Made by a program: the position numbers and the translations under genes
DNA from: Woeseiaceae bacterium
Lineage (GTDB): Bacteria > Pseudomonadota > Gammaproteobacteria > Steroidobacterales > Woeseiaceae
Assembly (NCBI GenBank): GCA_028279985.1
Contig: JANQMR010000018.1
Coordinates: 62,001 to 126,000 of the forward strand
Direction: 5' to 3'
DNA length: 64,000 nt
The notes under the pieces: model-generated
Databases searched by the model: none
What the model saw: the letters and a program-made list of their open reading frames with translations, nothing else
What the model was told of the DNA's origin: nothing
Shown here: positions 19,843-30,833 of the stretch, piece by piece
Position numbering within the stretch: position 1 is the stretch's first letter
Layout of the letters: the number at the start of each line of letters is the position of its first letter

Positions 19843-22800
19843 GCCACAACCTCGCTATGCAAATCCTGCAGGCGGTTCACGTCGCTGTCGTCCAGATGTT
19901 CGATCGCCTCGCAAGTAGCGACTGCCGCGCCCAATGTCGTGTAATAGGTCACGCCCCGACGCACGGCTTCGGCCCGTATCGACAGCGATTCGTTGATCGC
20001 CTGTTTCCCCTCCGTCGTGTTCACGATCAGGTCGATTTCGTCGTTCTTGATCATGTCCACGATATGCGGCCGCCCTTCGCGAACCTTATTCGCACGCCTG
20101 CAAGAGACACCGGCCGCGGCAAGCGCCTTGGCCGTGCCGTGCGTGGCCACGATGTCGAATCCGCGCTGAACCAACATCTTCGCCAGCTCGACGGCGCCCT
20201 GCTTGTCGCGGTTTCTGACGCTCAGCAAGGCAGCGCCCTGGCGCGGCAGAACCACGCCGGAGGCGAGCTGGGCCTTGGCGTAGGCTTCGCCGAAGGAGCG
20301 GCCCACACCCATCACCTCGCCGGTGGATTTCATCTCCGGCCCCAGGATCGGATCGGCCCCGGGGAACTTGATGAACGGAAACACCGACTCCTTGACCGAA
20401 AAATACCCCGGATTCCGCTGTTGCACAAACCCTTGCTCGGCAAGCGATTCACCGACCATGACACGCGCCGCGATTTTCGCCAGCGGAATGCCAATGGCTT
20501 TGGAGACGAAGGGTACCGTCCGCGAGGCTCGCGGGTTGACCTCGAGCAGATAGACCGAGTCGCCCTGAATCGCGAACTGCGTATTCATCAGGCCCACCAC
20601 GCCGAGTCCGCGGGCGAGCTTGACGACCTGCTCGTGCAATTGTTCCTGGATCGCGGGCGGCAGGCTGAACGGCGGCAGCGAACAGCCGGAATCGCCCGAG
20701 TGCACCCCGGCCTGCTCGATGTGCTCCATCACACCGCCGATCAGCACCCGCTCGCCGTCGCTGATGCAGTCCACGTCGACCTCGATCGCCAAGTCGAGGA
20801 AACGATCGAGCAATACGGGACTATCGTTGGACACACCGATTGCGGCGTCCATGTAGGCGGCCAGATCGTCTTCGCCGTGTACGATTTCCATTGCACGGCC
20901 GCCGAGCACGTAGGACGGCCGCACGACCAGCGGAAAACCGACCTCGGTCGCCATCCTGAGCGCCTCGTCGTGGTCGCGGGCCGTGCCGTTCGGCGGCTGC
21001 CTGAGCCCCAAGGAGTCCACCAGCTTCTGAAAACGTTCCCGGTCCTCGGCGAGGTCGATCGAATCCGGCGAGGTACCGACGATCGGCGCCCCCGCCGCCT
21101 CCAGTCCGCGGGCGAGTTTGAGCGGCGTCTGGCCGCCGTATTGCACGATCACGCCGCGGGGTTTTTCGACGTCGATGATCTCCATCACGTCTTCGAAAGT
21201 CAGCGGTTCGAAATAGAGCCGGTCGGAGGTGTCGAAGTCCGTCGACACCGTTTCGGGATTGCAATTGACCATGATGGTCTCGTAACCCGACTCGCGCAGC
21301 GCCAGCGCGGCGTGCACACAACAGTAATCGAACTCGATGCCCTGTCCGATGCGATTCGGACCGCCGCCCAGGATCATGATCTTGGGTCTGTCGGTGGGCT
21401 CCGCCTCGCATTCCTCTTCGTAAGTGGAATACAGGTAGGCGGTCGTCGTCGCAAACTCGGCGGCACAGGTGTCGACCCGCTTGAACACCGGCCTCACGCC
21501 CTGCCTGAGCCTCCGCTCCCGGATGGTTTCCTCGCTCACGCCGAGCAAGCTCGCAAGGCGTGCGTCGGAGAAACCCTTGCGCTTGAGCGCCCGCATCGTC
21601 GCCGGATCGAGGCCGCGCAAACCGGCGGAGACGAGCTCCGACTCGGCCCGGACGAGATCCTCGATCTGCGCCAAAAACCAGCGGTCGATCCGCGAGACTT
21701 CGGCGATCTCCTCGAAGTCGAAACCGTGACGCATCGCGTCGGCGACATAGCGAATCCGGTCCGCGCCGGGGATACGCAGCTCCTGCCGCAGCCCGTCGCC
21801 TTCCATCTCGTTGGACGGTTCTCCGGCGATTTCGTCCAGGCCCGTGACGCCGATTTCGAGACCCCTGAGCGCTTTTTGCAGCGACTCCTGGAAGGTCCGG
21901 CCGATGGCCATGACCTCGCCCACCGATTTCATCTGCGTCGTCAGGCGATCGTTGGCGCCGGGGAACTTCTCGAACGTGAAACGCGGAATCTTGGTAACCA
22001 CGTAGTCGATGCTGGGTTCGAAAGAAGCCGGCGTCGCGCCTCCGGTGATCTCGTTGCTCAATTCATCCAGCGTGTAACCCACGGCGAGCTTGGCGGCGAC
22101 CTTTGCGATCGGGAAACCGGTCGCTTTCGAGGCCAGTGCCGAGGAACGCGATACCCGCGGGTTCATTTCGATGACCAGCACCCGGCCGTCGTCCGGATTG
22201 ACCGCGAACTGTACGTTCGAACCGCCGGTCTCGACGCCGATCTTGCGCAGCACGTCGATCGACGCATCGCGCAGCCGCTGGTACTCTTTGTCGGTCAGCG
22301 TCTGCGCCGGCGCCACCGTGATCGAGTCGCCGGTGTGTACGCCCATCGGATCGAAGTTCTCGATCGAACAGACGATGATGCAATTGTCCTGCTGGTCGCG
22401 AACCACCTCCATCTCGAACTCTTTCCAGCCCAACACGGATTCTTCGAGCAGGACTTCGGTCGTCGGCGACATCTCGAGACCGTGCGAGACGATACTCTCG
22501 AACTCCTCGCGATTGTAGGCGACACCGCCGCCCGTGCCGCCCAAGGTGAAAGACGGGCGAATGATCGTCGGGAATCCGATACCCCGCTGTTTCTCGACGG
22601 CCTCTTCCAGTGAGTGCGCAATCTCGGCCCTGGGGACCTCGAGGCCGATGCCGGTCATCGCCTTCCGGAACAGGTCGCGATCCTCGGCCATGTCGATGGC
22701 CTCGCGGGACGCCGCGATCAGCTCGACTCCGTATTTTTTCAGGACGCCCTCGCGCGCCAGGTCCAGCGCGCAGTTGAGCCCGGTCTGCCCCCCCATCGTC

Positions 22801-23063
22801 GGCAACACCGCGTCCGGCCGCTCCTTGGCGATGATCCGTTCGACGGCCTGCCATTTCACCGGCTCGATGTAGACTGCGTCGGCCGTCTCCGGGTCCGTCA
22901 TGATCGTCGCCGGGTTGGAGTTGACCAGGATGACCCGGTAGCCCTCCTCCTTGAGTGCCTTGCAGGCTTGTGCACCCGAATAGTCGAACTCGCAGGCCTG
23001 ACCGATGACGATCGGGCCGGCGCCGATGATCAGCACGCTTTCGATGTCGCTACGTTTGGGCAT
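19839..23063 (-). CDS. carB: Carbamoyl-phosphate synthase large subunit
   Basis: Makes carbamoyl phosphate for arginine and pyrimidine synthesis. 1074 residues, typical. The two homologous ATP-grasp halves are both complete: [17 protein letters not shown] near residue 13 and [19 protein letters not shown] near 565, each followed by ATP-binding and [10 protein letters not shown] or [12 protein letters not shown] loops. The C-terminal allosteric domain (from about 935) contains [14 protein letters not shown] and [13 protein letters not shown] start. carA is 86 bp upstream. Confidence 0.97.
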   Translation of the reverse strand: MPKRSDIESVLIIGAGPIVIGQACEFDYSGAQACKALKEEGYRVILVNSNPATIMTDPETADAVYIEPVKWQAVERIIAKERPDAVLPTMGGQTGLNCALDLAREGVLKKYGVELIAASREAIDMAEDRDLFRKAMTGIGLEVPRAEIAHSLEEAVEKQRGIGFPTIIRPSFTLGGTGGGVAYNREEFESIVSHGLEMSPTTEVLLEESVLGWKEFEMEVVRDQQDNCIIVCSIENFDPMGVHTGDSITVAPAQTLTDKEYQRLRDASIDVLRKIGVETGGSNVQFAVNPDDGRVLVIEMNPRVSRSSALASKATGFPIAKVAAKLAVGYTLDELSNEITGGATPASFEPSIDYVVTKIPRFTFEKFPGANDRLTTQMKSVGEVMAIGRTFQESLQKALRGLEIGVTGLDEIAGEPSNEMEGDGLRQELRIPGADRIRYVADAMRHGFDFEEIAEVSRIDRWFLAQIEDLVRAESELVSAGLRGLDPATMRALKRKGFSDARLASLLGVSEETIRERRLRQGVRPVFKRVDTCAAEFATTTAYLYSTYEEECEAEPTDRPKIMILGGGPNRIGQGIEFDYCCVHAALALRESGYETIMVNCNPETVSTDFDTSDRLYFEPLTFEDVMEIIDVEKPRGVIVQYGGQTPLKLARGLEAAGAPIVGTSPDSIDLAEDRERFQKLVDSLGLRQPPNGTARDHDEALRMATEVGFPLVVRPSYVLGGRAMEIVHGEDDLAAYMDAAIGVSNDSPVLLDRFLDLAIEVDVDCISDGERVLIGGVMEHIEQAGVHSGDSGCSLPPFSLPPAIQEQLHEQVVKLARGLGVVGLMNTQFAIQGDSVYLLEVNPRASRTVPFVSKAIGIPLAKIAARVMVGESLAEQGFVQQRNPGYFSVKESVFPFIKFPGADPILGPEMKSTGEVMGVGRSFGEAYAKAQLASGVVLPRQGAALLSVRNRDKQGAVELAKMLVQRGFDIVATHGTAKALAAAGVSCRRANKVREGRPHIVDMIKNDEIDLIVNTTEGKQAINESLSIRAEAVRRGVTYYTTLGAAVATCEAIEHLDDSDVNRLQDLHSEVVA

Positions 23064-23149
23064 GGAATCTCTTGGGTCGGAGCCGCGGTGAGAAAACTAC
23101 CGAAGCATGAAATGCAGATACGTGTTCTCGACGATCTTCAAGATGATCT

Positions 23150-24310
23150 TCAAGAGCTCGCGATCATCGCCTGCACGGCGTCTCGCTTATGCGCGTCCAT
23201 GTCGGTGATGAAACGTTCGAACAGGTACAAAATGTCGTGCGGTCCGGGGCTCGCCTCCGGATGCCCCTGAAAGCCGAATGCCGGGCGATTTTTCAGGGCG
23301 ATACCCTGCAGGCTACCGTCGAACAGGGAGCGGTGCGTCGGCATAGCGTCCTTCGGCAGGCTGTCTTCGGCAACGGCGAAACCGTGGTTCTGACTGGTGA
23401 TCGCGACCCGGCCCGTGCGCAGGTCCTGCACCGGATGATTCGCGCCATGATGGCCGAACTTCATTTTTTCGGTACGGGCGCCGGCGGCGAGCGCCAGGAG
23501 CTGATGCCCGAGGCAGATGCCGAACACCGGCAATCCGGCATCGAGGATTTCGCGTATGGCCGAAATGGCATAGTCGCAGGGCTCCGGATCGCCCGGGCCG
23601 TTCGACAAAAAGACGCCGTTGGGCGCGAGCTCGAACACTTCCTCGGCACTGGTCGTCGCCGGCACGACGGTCATGCGACAGTCGAGATCGGACAAGAGCC
23701 TGAGGATGTTGCGTTTGATGCCGAAATCGAAAGCCACGACGTGAAACGGCGCGACACGCCGGCTCATGACGCGCGACCTGCGACCGAAGCTTACGCCGTG
23801 ACACCATTGATAAGGCCGGTCGGTGGTGACGAACTTGGCGAGATCCATGCCCGCGATACCCGGAAACTTGCGCGCATGTTCCACGGCCGTGTCGGGATCG
23901 GCATCTCCCGTCATGATACATCCGGACTGCGCGCCCTTTTCGCGAATAATCCGCGTGAGCTTGCGGGTGTCGATGTCGGCGATCGCCACCGTGTCCCCCT
24001 GTTCGAGGAAGTCGCGAAAGCTCCGCTCGGAACGCCAGTTGCTGGTGACGAGCGAGCTGTCGCGCACGACCAAGCCGGAGGCATGGACCTTGCCTGACTC
24101 CATGTCCTCGCTGTTGGCGCCGGTGTTGCCGATATGCGGGTACGTAAGCGTGACGATCTGCCGGCAATACGAGGGATCGGTCAGGATCTCCTGATACCCG
24201 GTCATTGCGGTATTGAATACGACCTCACCGATGGTTTTGCCGGCGGCGCCGATCGACGTGCCGTGAAAGACCGTGCCGTCTTGTAATGCCAGTACAGCCG
24301 ATGTGCGCAA
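23150..24310 (-). CDS. carA: Carbamoyl-phosphate synthase small subunit (glutaminase)
   Basis: Hydrolyses glutamine and passes ammonia to CarB. 386 residues. The N-terminal domain starts [17 protein letters not shown]; the class I glutaminase domain has the nucleophile cysteine in [16 protein letters not shown] (about residue 270), GHHGANHPV, and the His/Glu pair in [14 protein letters not shown] near 355. The start codon is TTG at 24310 with GAGGG five bases upstream; there is no in-frame ATG nearby. The tandem repeats just upstream may affect expression. Confidence 0.96.
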   Translation of the reverse strand: MRTSAVLALQDGTVFHGTSIGAAGKTIGEVVFNTAMTGYQEILTDPSYCRQIVTLTYPHIGNTGANSEDMESGKVHASGLVVRDSSLVTSNWRSERSFRDFLEQGDTVAIADIDTRKLTRIIREKGAQSGCIMTGDADPDTAVEHARKFPGIAGMDLAKFVTTDRPYQWCHGVSFGRRSRVMSRRVAPFHVVAFDFGIKRNILRLLSDLDCRMTVVPATTSAEEVFELAPNGVFLSNGPGDPEPCDYAISAIREILDAGLPVFGICLGHQLLALAAGARTEKMKFGHHGANHPVQDLRTGRVAITSQNHGFAVAEDSLPKDAMPTHRSLFDGSLQGIALKNRPAFGFQGHPEASPGPHDILYLFERFITDMDAHKRDAVQAMIASS

Positions 24311-24327
24311 AGCGACCCTCGCTCCAG

Positions 24328-24357
24328 AGTTTGAAACCCGATAGTTTGAAACCCGAT
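24328..24357. repeat. Perfect 15-bp tandem duplication upstream of carA
   Basis: AGTTTGAAACCCGAT occurs twice head to tail (24328-24342 and 24343-24357), starting 18 bases upstream of the carA start codon on the carA template side. It lies in the 415-bp carA-dapB gap, which otherwise contains a terminator-like hairpin (24428-24453) and a low-complexity TCGA-rich stretch near 24619-24700, and no convincing gene. Confidence 0.85.
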
Positions 24358-24427
24358 CACGGGGTGGTCAGCACGTAGGCTGGCAAATCGTCGCCCCGGC
24401 TGTCGAAAACGCCGGGCTCAGATGTAC

Positions 24428-24453
24428 AAAAGCGGAAGGACGTGGCCTTCCGC
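24428..24453 (-). terminator. Intrinsic terminator between dapB and carA
   Basis: On the minus strand GCGGAAGG, loop CCACGT, CCTTCCGC forms a perfect 8-bp stem followed immediately by TTTTG. It lies about 270 bp beyond the dapB stop and 118 bp before the carA start, in the direction of transcription. It may end the upstream dapB transcript or act as an attenuator in a carA leader. Confidence 0.7.
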
Positions 24454-24725
24454 TCGCGACTACGCCGACCGCTCAGCGATCCGGCGTAGTTTACTGGACC
24501 GACACAGTCAGTGCCAGAAAAAGAATCTGCGCCGCCAACGCAATCCCCGCTGGCAAACAACATCAAAGCAAGCGCTCCCGGTCGTTTGGCGGGCGCGTCG
24601 TGCGGCAGCGAGCCACATGGTCGATCGAGTGGTCGATCGAGTGGGCTATCGAGTAGCGACCGAGTAGGCTATTGGGTACGCAATCGAGCGGGATGTCCAT
24701 GAAACGGACCGACCGATCCGTATCG

Positions 24726-25502
24726 TCAAGCGTCCGCCGTCAGCACGTCGCCCATGTCGTAAAGACCGGCCGGCCGGCCCGCGAGCCACAAGGCAGCGCG
24801 CAACGCGCCATCGGCGAAAACGCCGCGCGTCGTGACGCTGTGGCCCAGCATCAGGGTTTCCGTTGCGGACGAGAGCTTGAGCGTGTGTTCGCCGGGCACC
24901 TCGCCGCGCCGCTCGACATCGAATCGGATCTGTCCCGGCCGAGGTTCCGCCGTATCGGCGCCATACCACGCGAGATCCTCGAGCTTCCGGCCGCGCGCCG
25001 CGGCAACGGCCTCGCCGAGCTTGAGCGCGGTACCCGACGGCGCGTCTTTCTTGTGGACGTGATGAACCTCGCCGATCGTGACCTCGAAGCCGTCCAGCGC
25101 GGCGACCGCCCGGCGCACGAGCGATTGCAAGACCGCGATGCCCTGGCTCATGTTGCGGTCGTAGACGATCGGTATCGTCCGCGAAGCCTCGTCCAACAGC
25201 ACAAACTGTTCCTCGCCGAGCCCGCTGACGCCGCATACCAGCGGCTTCGACTGTGACTTGCAGGCTTCTACGACCCGAACCGTACCGTCAGGAAGGCTGA
25301 AATCGACGACCACGTCGGCCTCGGCGACGACCGCCTCGATATCGTCGCTTCCGAGCGCGCCGCCGGTATCCACCGATGCCGCGGCCCGCTGCCAGACGCT
25401 TGCCAGGACGAGGTCGTCGCGCGTCCCGATTGCCGACATGATCGCCTGTCCCATGCGCCCGGCGCCCGCCATTGCGATGCGCAACGGCGCGGGCTCGCTC
25501 AC
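24726..25502 (-). CDS. dapB: 4-hydroxy-tetrahydrodipicolinate reductase
   Basis: NAD(P)H-dependent step of lysine and diaminopimelate synthesis. 258 residues. The Rossmann loop [11 protein letters not shown] is near residue 11; DFSLPDGT and the catalytic region [16 protein letters not shown] (about 145-160, with the active-site histidine and lysine) are intact. The C-terminal [20 protein letters not shown] closes the substrate domain. GTG start, overlapping the dnaJ stop in a GTGA quartet. Confidence 0.97.
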   Translation of the reverse strand: MSEPAPLRIAMAGAGRMGQAIMSAIGTRDDLVLASVWQRAAASVDTGGALGSDDIEAVVAEADVVVDFSLPDGTVRVVEACKSQSKPLVCGVSGLGEEQFVLLDEASRTIPIVYDRNMSQGIAVLQSLVRRAVAALDGFEVTIGEVHHVHKKDAPSGTALKLGEAVAAARGRKLEDLAWYGADTAEPRPGQIRFDVERRGEVPGEHTLKLSSATETLMLGHSVTTRGVFADGALRAALWLAGRPAGLYDMGDVLTADA

Positions 25503-26632
25503 TGCCCGATACCCTCGAAGAAACGTTTGACCGAATCCAGCCAGCCGTCCGCCCTGGGATTGTGCCTGTCCCCGCCGCCCGCGAGCGACTCGTCGAGCTG
25601 CTGCAACAGCTCCTTTTGCTGCGACGTGAGATTCACCGGGGTTTCCACGGCCACCTGCGCGAACAGGTCGCCCTTGCGCGGATCGCGCACCGTGGCCACG
25701 CCTTTGCCGCGCAAGCGAAACAGCTTGCCGGACTGCGTGCCCGGGGGGATCTTGAGCGACACATGGCCGTCCAGGGTCGGCAGCTCGACGCTGCCGCCGA
25801 GGGCCGCGGTCGTGAAACTGATCGGAACCTCGCAGGACAGGTCGGCGCCGTCGCGCGAGAACAGCTTGTGCGGCCGCACCCGGATCTCGACATAAAGGTC
25901 GCCGGGCGGCCCGCCGTTACGCCCCGCCTCGCCCTCGCCGGAAAGACGGATGCGGTCGCCGTCGTCGATGCCGGCGGGCACCTTCACAGACAGGGTCTTG
26001 GTCTTTTGAATCCGGCCGCGTCCGTGGCAGGCCTCGCAAGGATCGGCGATGACGGTGCCCGCGCCCTTGCAGGCCGGGCAAGTCTGCTGAATCGAAAAGA
26101 AACCCTGTTGCATGCGCACCTGACCGGCACCGCCGCAGGTGTTGCACGTCACCGGCTCCGAGCCTTTGCGTGCGCCGCTGCCGCCGCAGGTGTCGCACGT
26201 GACTTGGGTCGGCACCTCGATCGTCACATTGTCGCCGCTGACCGCTTTCTCGAGGTCGAGCTTGAGCTGGTAACCGAGATCCGCGCCGCGGAACACCTGA
26301 CTCCCGCCGCGACGCCCGCCCCCGAAAATGTCGCCGAACACGTCGCCGAAGATGTCGCTGAAACCCTCGGCGCCGAAACCGCCGCGGCCGCCGCCCATGC
26401 CGGCGCCTTTCAGGCCCTCGTGTCCGAACTGATCGTAGGTGGCGCGCTTGTCGGTGTCGCTCAGGACTTCATAGGCTTCCTTGACCTCCTTGAAGCGCGT
26501 CTCGGCGTCGGCGTCGTCCTTGTTGCGATCCGGGTGGTACTTCATCGCGAGGCGCCGATACGCCTTCTTGATCTCGTCGGCCGATGCGGACCGCGAGACG
26601 CCGAGTACCTCGTAATAATCGCGTTTTGCCAT
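25499..26632 (-). CDS. dnaJ: Chaperone protein DnaJ
   Basis: Hsp40 co-chaperone that stimulates DnaK ATP hydrolysis. 377 residues. The J domain with HPD (KYHPDRNKD, about residues 33-41) is followed by a Gly/Phe region and four CxxCxGxG zinc repeats ([32 protein letters not shown]) between about 150 and 210, then two substrate-binding beta domains. ATG start, 112 bp after dnaK; a hairpin lies in that gap. It is translationally coupled to dapB. Confidence 0.97.
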   Translation of the reverse strand: MAKRDYYEVLGVSRSASADEIKKAYRRLAMKYHPDRNKDDADAETRFKEVKEAYEVLSDTDKRATYDQFGHEGLKGAGMGGGRGGFGAEGFSDIFGDVFGDIFGGGRRGGSQVFRGADLGYQLKLDLEKAVSGDNVTIEVPTQVTCDTCGGSGARKGSEPVTCNTCGGAGQVRMQQGFFSIQQTCPACKGAGTVIADPCEACHGRGRIQKTKTLSVKVPAGIDDGDRIRLSGEGEAGRNGGPPGDLYVEIRVRPHKLFSRDGADLSCEVPISFTTAALGGSVELPTLDGHVSLKIPPGTQSGKLFRLRGKGVATVRDPRKGDLFAQVAVETPVNLTSQQKELLQQLDESLAGGGDRHNPRADGWLDSVKRFFEGIGQ

Positions 26633-26698
26633 GTTTCCCCTGATCGCCCCGTGCTCCGGCCATCCTGCCGGGCGCGGTGGTCAACCCTTCAGACGCAA

Positions 26699-26724
26699 GC
26701 CGGGCGCCATCGTTGACGCCCGGC
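26699..26724 (-). terminator. Stem-loop between dnaK and dnaJ
   Basis: GCCGGGCG and CGCCCGGC form a perfect 8-bp stem around a 10-base loop. There is no T-run, so full termination is unlikely. A hairpin between dnaK and dnaJ could stabilise the dnaK part of the message or lower dnaJ expression; this role is inference. Confidence 0.45.
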
Positions 26725-26744
26725 CCCGTCACGCTGCTCGGATG

Positions 26745-28676
26745 TTACGCGGACTTGGACCGGTCGTCCTTGTCCACCTCTTCGAACTCCGCATCGACGA
26801 CATCGTCACCGGACTTCGTCTCCGTATCCGCCGCCGCCTCGCCGCCGGCCTCGGCCTGCTGCTCGGCATAGAGCTGCTGCGCCAGAGTGCCCGACGCTTC
26901 GGCAAGTGCGGCCGTCTTGGCTTCGATAGCCTCCTTGTCGTCGTTCTCCAGGGCCGACTTGAGGTCTGAAACCGCGCTTTCCACTTTCATGCGGTCCTCG
27001 CCGCTGGCTTTCTCGCCCAGGTCGCTCAAGGTCTTCTCGGCCGCGTGAATCAGGCCGTCGGCCTGGTTGCGCACGTCCACGAGCTCGCGGAACTTGCGAT
27101 CCTCTTCGGCATGACTCTCGGCGTCGGCGACCATCTTTTCGATCTCCTCGTCCGACAGTCCGCTCGACGCCTTGATGACGATGTTCTGGCTCTTGCCGGT
27201 GGCCTTGTCCTTGGCCGAGACATTGAGAATACCGTTCGCATCGATGTCGAAGGTCACCTCGATCTGCGGCAGGCCGCGCGGCGCGGGCGGAATGTCCGCC
27301 AGGTCGAAACGACCCAGGGACTTGTTGTCCACCGAACGTTCGCGTTCGCCCTGGAGCACGTGGATCGTTACCGCCGTCTGGTTGTCGTCGGCGGTCGAAA
27401 ACACCTGCTCGGCGTTGGCCGGGATCGTCGTGTTCTTCTCGATCAGCTTGGTCATGACGCCGCCCAGGGTCTCGATACCGAGCGACAGCGGCGTCACGTC
27501 TAGCAGCAGCACGTCCTTGACGTCGCCTGACAGCACGCCGCCCTGAATCGCGGCACCGAGCGCGACCGCTTCATCGGGATTGACGTCCTTGCGCGGCTCC
27601 TTGCCGAAGAAGTTCTGTACCACCTCCTGCACCTTGGGCATGCGCGTCTGGCCGCCGACCAGAATCACGTCGTCGATTTCGTTCACTTTCAGACCGGCGT
27701 CCTTGAGCGCAGTCTTGCACGGTTCCATCGTGCGCTCGATCAGCGAATCGACCAGGGACTCGAGCTTGGCGCGGGTCAGCTTGATGTTCAGGTGCTTGGG
27801 GCCGCTGGCGTCCGCCGTGATATACGGCAGGTTGACCTCGGTCTGCTGCTGCGAGGACAGCTCGATCTTGGCTTTCTCGGCCGCCTCTTTCAGGCGCTGC
27901 ATCGCCAGCGGGTCCTTGCTGATGTCGACGCCGCTCTCGCGCTGGAACTCGGCCGTCAGGTATTCGATCACCCGCAGGTCGAAGTCCTCGCCGCCTAGGA
28001 AGGTGTCGCCATTGGTGGCCAGCACTTCGAACTGGTGCTCGCCGTCCACTTCGGCGATTTCAATGACCGACACGTCGAAGGTGCCGCCGCCCAGGTCGAA
28101 CACGGCGATTTTCTTGTCGCCGCGCTTCTTGTCCATGCCGTAGGCCAGCGCCGCGGCCGTCGGCTCGTTGATGATGCGCTTGACGTCGAGACCGGCGATC
28201 TTGCCGGCATCCTTGGTCGCCTGGCGCTGGGAATCGTTGAAATACGCCGGCACCGTGACGACGGCCTCGGTGACTTCCTCGCCGAGATAATCCTCGGCGG
28301 TCTTTTTCATTTTCATCAGCACCCGCGCCGAGATCTCCGGCGGCGCCATTTTCTTGCCGCCGGCTTCGACCCAGGCGTCGCCGTTGTCGGCCTTGACGAT
28401 GGAATACGGCACCATGTCGATATCGCGCTGCACGACATCGTCCTCGAAACGGCGCCCGATCAGGCGCTTGACGGCAAACAGCGTGTCCGTGGGGTTGGTG
28501 ACCGCCTGGCGCTTGGCCGACTGGCCGACCAAGACCTGATCGTCCTTGGCAAACGCGACGATCGACGGCGTCGTCCGATCGCCCTCGCTGTTCTCGATGA
28601 CCTTGGGCTTGTCGCCCTCCATGACCGCCACGCACGAGTTGGTCGTGCCGAGGTCAATGCCGATTACCTTTCCCAT
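26745..28676 (-). CDS. dnaK: Chaperone protein DnaK (Hsp70)
   Basis: ATP-dependent protein-folding chaperone, 643 residues beginning [20 protein letters not shown]. The nucleotide domain includes [44 protein letters not shown] and [13 protein letters not shown]; the linker [16 protein letters not shown] precedes the substrate-binding domain near residue 390. The C-terminus ends with the acidic [13 protein letters not shown]. The open frame continues upstream, but the ATG at 28676 matches the family start. It lies between grpE and dnaJ. Confidence 0.98.
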   Translation of the reverse strand: MGKVIGIDLGTTNSCVAVMEGDKPKVIENSEGDRTTPSIVAFAKDDQVLVGQSAKRQAVTNPTDTLFAVKRLIGRRFEDDVVQRDIDMVPYSIVKADNGDAWVEAGGKKMAPPEISARVLMKMKKTAEDYLGEEVTEAVVTVPAYFNDSQRQATKDAGKIAGLDVKRIINEPTAAALAYGMDKKRGDKKIAVFDLGGGTFDVSVIEIAEVDGEHQFEVLATNGDTFLGGEDFDLRVIEYLTAEFQRESGVDISKDPLAMQRLKEAAEKAKIELSSQQQTEVNLPYITADASGPKHLNIKLTRAKLESLVDSLIERTMEPCKTALKDAGLKVNEIDDVILVGGQTRMPKVQEVVQNFFGKEPRKDVNPDEAVALGAAIQGGVLSGDVKDVLLLDVTPLSLGIETLGGVMTKLIEKNTTIPANAEQVFSTADDNQTAVTIHVLQGERERSVDNKSLGRFDLADIPPAPRGLPQIEVTFDIDANGILNVSAKDKATGKSQNIVIKASSGLSDEEIEKMVADAESHAEEDRKFRELVDVRNQADGLIHAAEKTLSDLGEKASGEDRMKVESAVSDLKSALENDDKEAIEAKTAALAEASGTLAQQLYAEQQAEAGGEAAADTETKSGDDVVDAEFEEVDKDDRSKSA

Positions 28677-28764
28677 TCTCGAAACTCCAATGCCAACACG
28701 GCAAATACGGTGATTGTTTCCAAACTGTCGCTTAGGTGGGGCCGTCGCGAGGGGTTTCAAGCGG

Positions 28765-29448
28765 TTAGGAGGCCTGCTCGCCCTCGTCCGCGGGCGGTTC
28801 CGCCGCGACGAGTACCCTGGCCGGCCGCAACAGGCGGCCGTTCAGCGTATATCCTTTCTGAATCACTTTGACGACCGATCCCGGCTCGGCGTCGGGAGCC
28901 GGCACCATGCTCATGGCTTCGTGCAACTCCGGGTCGAAGGGCTCTCCTTCCGGATCGATCAGCACGACGCCGTAACGCTCGAACGTCGTCGAAAGCAAGC
29001 GGAGCGTCGCCGCGCTCCCCTCGGCAATGGCGTCGGCGTCCGCGGATTCGGCAGCTTCCAATCCCATTTCCAGGCTGTCGCACACGTCCAGGAGGTCACG
29101 CGCGAAGCTCTCGAGCGCAAATTTTCGGGCATGCTCGACGTCGCGGGCGGCGCGCTTACGAACATTTTCGATCTCGGCCGCGGCGCGCAGATAGCGCTCC
29201 CAGTTCTCCTCGGCCTTGGACTTTGCCGCCTCCAGCTCCACCGTGAGCGCCTCCTCGTTTTCGTCTGTGTTTTCGTCCGTGTCTTCGTCCGTCCGGCCGG
29301 GTTGCTGCCGAACGCCTTCTTCGACCTCGCCGTCGTTCTCCCGGTCGATGCCGAGCCCGGCGTCGTTTTCCGCCTTCTGATCGGCTGCCTGTGCCTGTCC
29401 CGACTGCTCTGATCCCGACCGTTCTGATCGTTCTGCCTGTTCTGTCAT
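28765..29448 (-). CDS. grpE: Nucleotide exchange factor GrpE
   Basis: Releases ADP from DnaK. 227 residues from the ATG at 29448. The first ~85 residues are a low-complexity acidic and Gln/Ser-rich tail containing a repeat [13 protein letters not shown]; the conserved part then runs [32 protein letters not shown], and the C-terminal beta domain [20 protein letters not shown] and [18 protein letters not shown]. The frame is open upstream but not conserved there. It lies between hrcA and dnaK. Confidence 0.96.
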   Translation of the reverse strand: MTEQAERSERSGSEQSGQAQAADQKAENDAGLGIDRENDGEVEEGVRQQPGRTDEDTDENTDENEEALTVELEAAKSKAEENWERYLRAAAEIENVRKRAARDVEHARKFALESFARDLLDVCDSLEMGLEAAESADADAIAEGSAATLRLLSTTFERYGVVLIDPEGEPFDPELHEAMSMVPAPDAEPGSVVKVIQKGYTLNGRLLRPARVLVAAEPPADEGEQAS

Positions 29449-29580
29449 TCGGTATGCTCCGCTTCTTGCCAGCTCCGGGCCGACCCGGCCGGCCGTCGGC
29501 AGCGAGTCTGGGGGCCCGGCCGAAAATATCAAGCGCCGGAGGACACTCGAACGCAGCGGACGCCTTCGGCACCGCACGCC

Positions 29581-29615
29581 ACGGAGCCTCCGCACGGTCC
29601 GGCGAGGCGCCCTAA
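29581..29615 (+). repeat. 3'-end repeat element, copy at the hrcA stop
   Basis: The sequence has GGAGCCTCCGCAC followed by GGTCCGGCGAGGCGCCC, matching the dispersed element core. Its last bases CCCTAA contain the complement of the hrcA TAG stop codon. It fills much of the hrcA-grpE gap (29449-29611). Confidence 0.65.
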
Positions 29616-30670
29616 CCGCGCTGGTTCAGGGCGGAACCCAGCATCCTGGCGGTCAGGTCCACGATCGGCACGATGCGATCGTAAGCCATCCGCGTCGGGC
29701 CGATCACGCCCAGCACGCCGATCGTGTCGTCATCCACGTGGTAAGGCGCGGTAACCACGCTGCAATCGTCGAGAATCCTAAACCCGGACTCCTCGCCGAT
29801 GAACACCTGCACCCCGTCGGCGTGGATGCTGCGGTCCAACAGCTCCAGAATCAACCGTTTTCGCGAAAACGCCTCGAACAGACGCCGCAAGGTCTCGATG
29901 TCGGACAGCTCGGCAAAATCCATCAGCTTGGTCTCGCCGCTCAGGACGTACTCACCGCCCGGCGCGGCCGCGCCTTCCATCGCCGACTGCGCCAGCGTGA
30001 CGATGTCCAGCATCGCCTGGTTCATCGAGTGGCGCAGCTTGTCCATGTCGCCGACCACCCGTTCGCGCAGCTCGTGCATGTCGGCACCGGCGTAGTGCTC
30101 GTTAACGAAATTCGCCGCCTGTTGCAGCTCGGAGTCGGTGTATTCCCGATCCACGTGCAGGATTCGGTTTTGCACTTCGCGATCGTTGATGACGAGGATG
30201 ACCAGGATGCGGCTGTCCGACAGCGGCAGGAACTCGATCTGCCGCAGCGTCGCATGCTGCCCGCGAGGCATCGACACGATGCCGGCCAGACTCGTCAGGT
30301 CCGACAGCATCCGCGACACGGAACCGACGAGCGTATCCGGGTCGTCCACCCGCTCCCGAAGCTCTACCGCGAGCTTGCGCATGTCGCCGCCGCGCGGCGG
30401 CCGGTAACGGACCAGCGTATCGACGAACAGCCGGTAACCCTTGGGCGTCGGCACGCGTCCCGCCGAGGTATGCGGCGCGGCGACCAGCCCGAGATCTTCC
30501 AGATCGGACATGACGTTGCGGATCGTCGCCGGCGACAGGTCCAGCCCCGAGTCTTTCGACAGGGTTCTGGAACCGACGGGTTGACCGTCCTCGATGTAAC
30601 GCTGAATCAGCACGCGGAGCAGATGGCGCGCGCGGTCGGTTTGCATGGGCTTGCTGGCGTCTGCTGACAT
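29612..30670 (-). CDS. hrcA: Heat-inducible transcription repressor HrcA
   Basis: Represses heat-shock operons in many bacteria, normally by binding CIRCE inverted repeats with help from GroEL. 352 residues from the ATG at 30670 (MSADASKPMQTDRARHLL); an alternative start is the ATG eight codons later. The N-terminal winged helix contains GQPVGSRTLSKDSGLDLSPA and TIRNVMSDLEDLGLVAAPHT; the GAF-like C-terminal domain ends DLTARMLGSALNQRG. It heads the hrcA-grpE-dnaK-dnaJ cluster. No canonical CIRCE is visible upstream, but another dyad is. Confidence 0.95.
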   Translation of the reverse strand: MSADASKPMQTDRARHLLRVLIQRYIEDGQPVGSRTLSKDSGLDLSPATIRNVMSDLEDLGLVAAPHTSAGRVPTPKGYRLFVDTLVRYRPPRGGDMRKLAVELRERVDDPDTLVGSVSRMLSDLTSLAGIVSMPRGQHATLRQIEFLPLSDSRILVILVINDREVQNRILHVDREYTDSELQQAANFVNEHYAGADMHELRERVVGDMDKLRHSMNQAMLDIVTLAQSAMEGAAAPGGEYVLSGETKLMDFAELSDIETLRRLFEAFSRKRLILELLDRSIHADGVQVFIGEESGFRILDDCSVVTAPYHVDDDTIGVLGVIGPTRMAYDRIVPIVDLTARMLGSALNQRG

Positions 30671-30709
30671 TCGCGAAAAAACCGCGAAAAGTCCGCGGCT
30701 GTGCTCTGG

Positions 30710-30752
30710 TAGCGTTGTGGAAAACGCTAGCAATGGCTTGGCGGCCGGTCAA
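30710..30752 (-). promoter_or_regulatory. hrcA promoter overlapped by a dyad operator
   Basis: On the minus strand a TTGACC -35 (30747-30752) is 17 bases from TAGCGT (30724-30729) as -10. A perfect inverted repeat, TAGCGTT-N6-AACGCTA (30710-30729), covers the -10. This is not the CIRCE sequence (TTAGCACTC-N9-GAGTGCTAA). The element lies in the gap between hrcA and the divergent nadK and could control either. Confidence 0.5.
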
Positions 30753-30833
30753 GGGTCTGCAACAATCCCGGAGTCGCAAACGGTCGCTGTGCCGTCAGGC
30801 TGCGCAGGCCGGGAGTCCGGCGGAATCGGGTGT

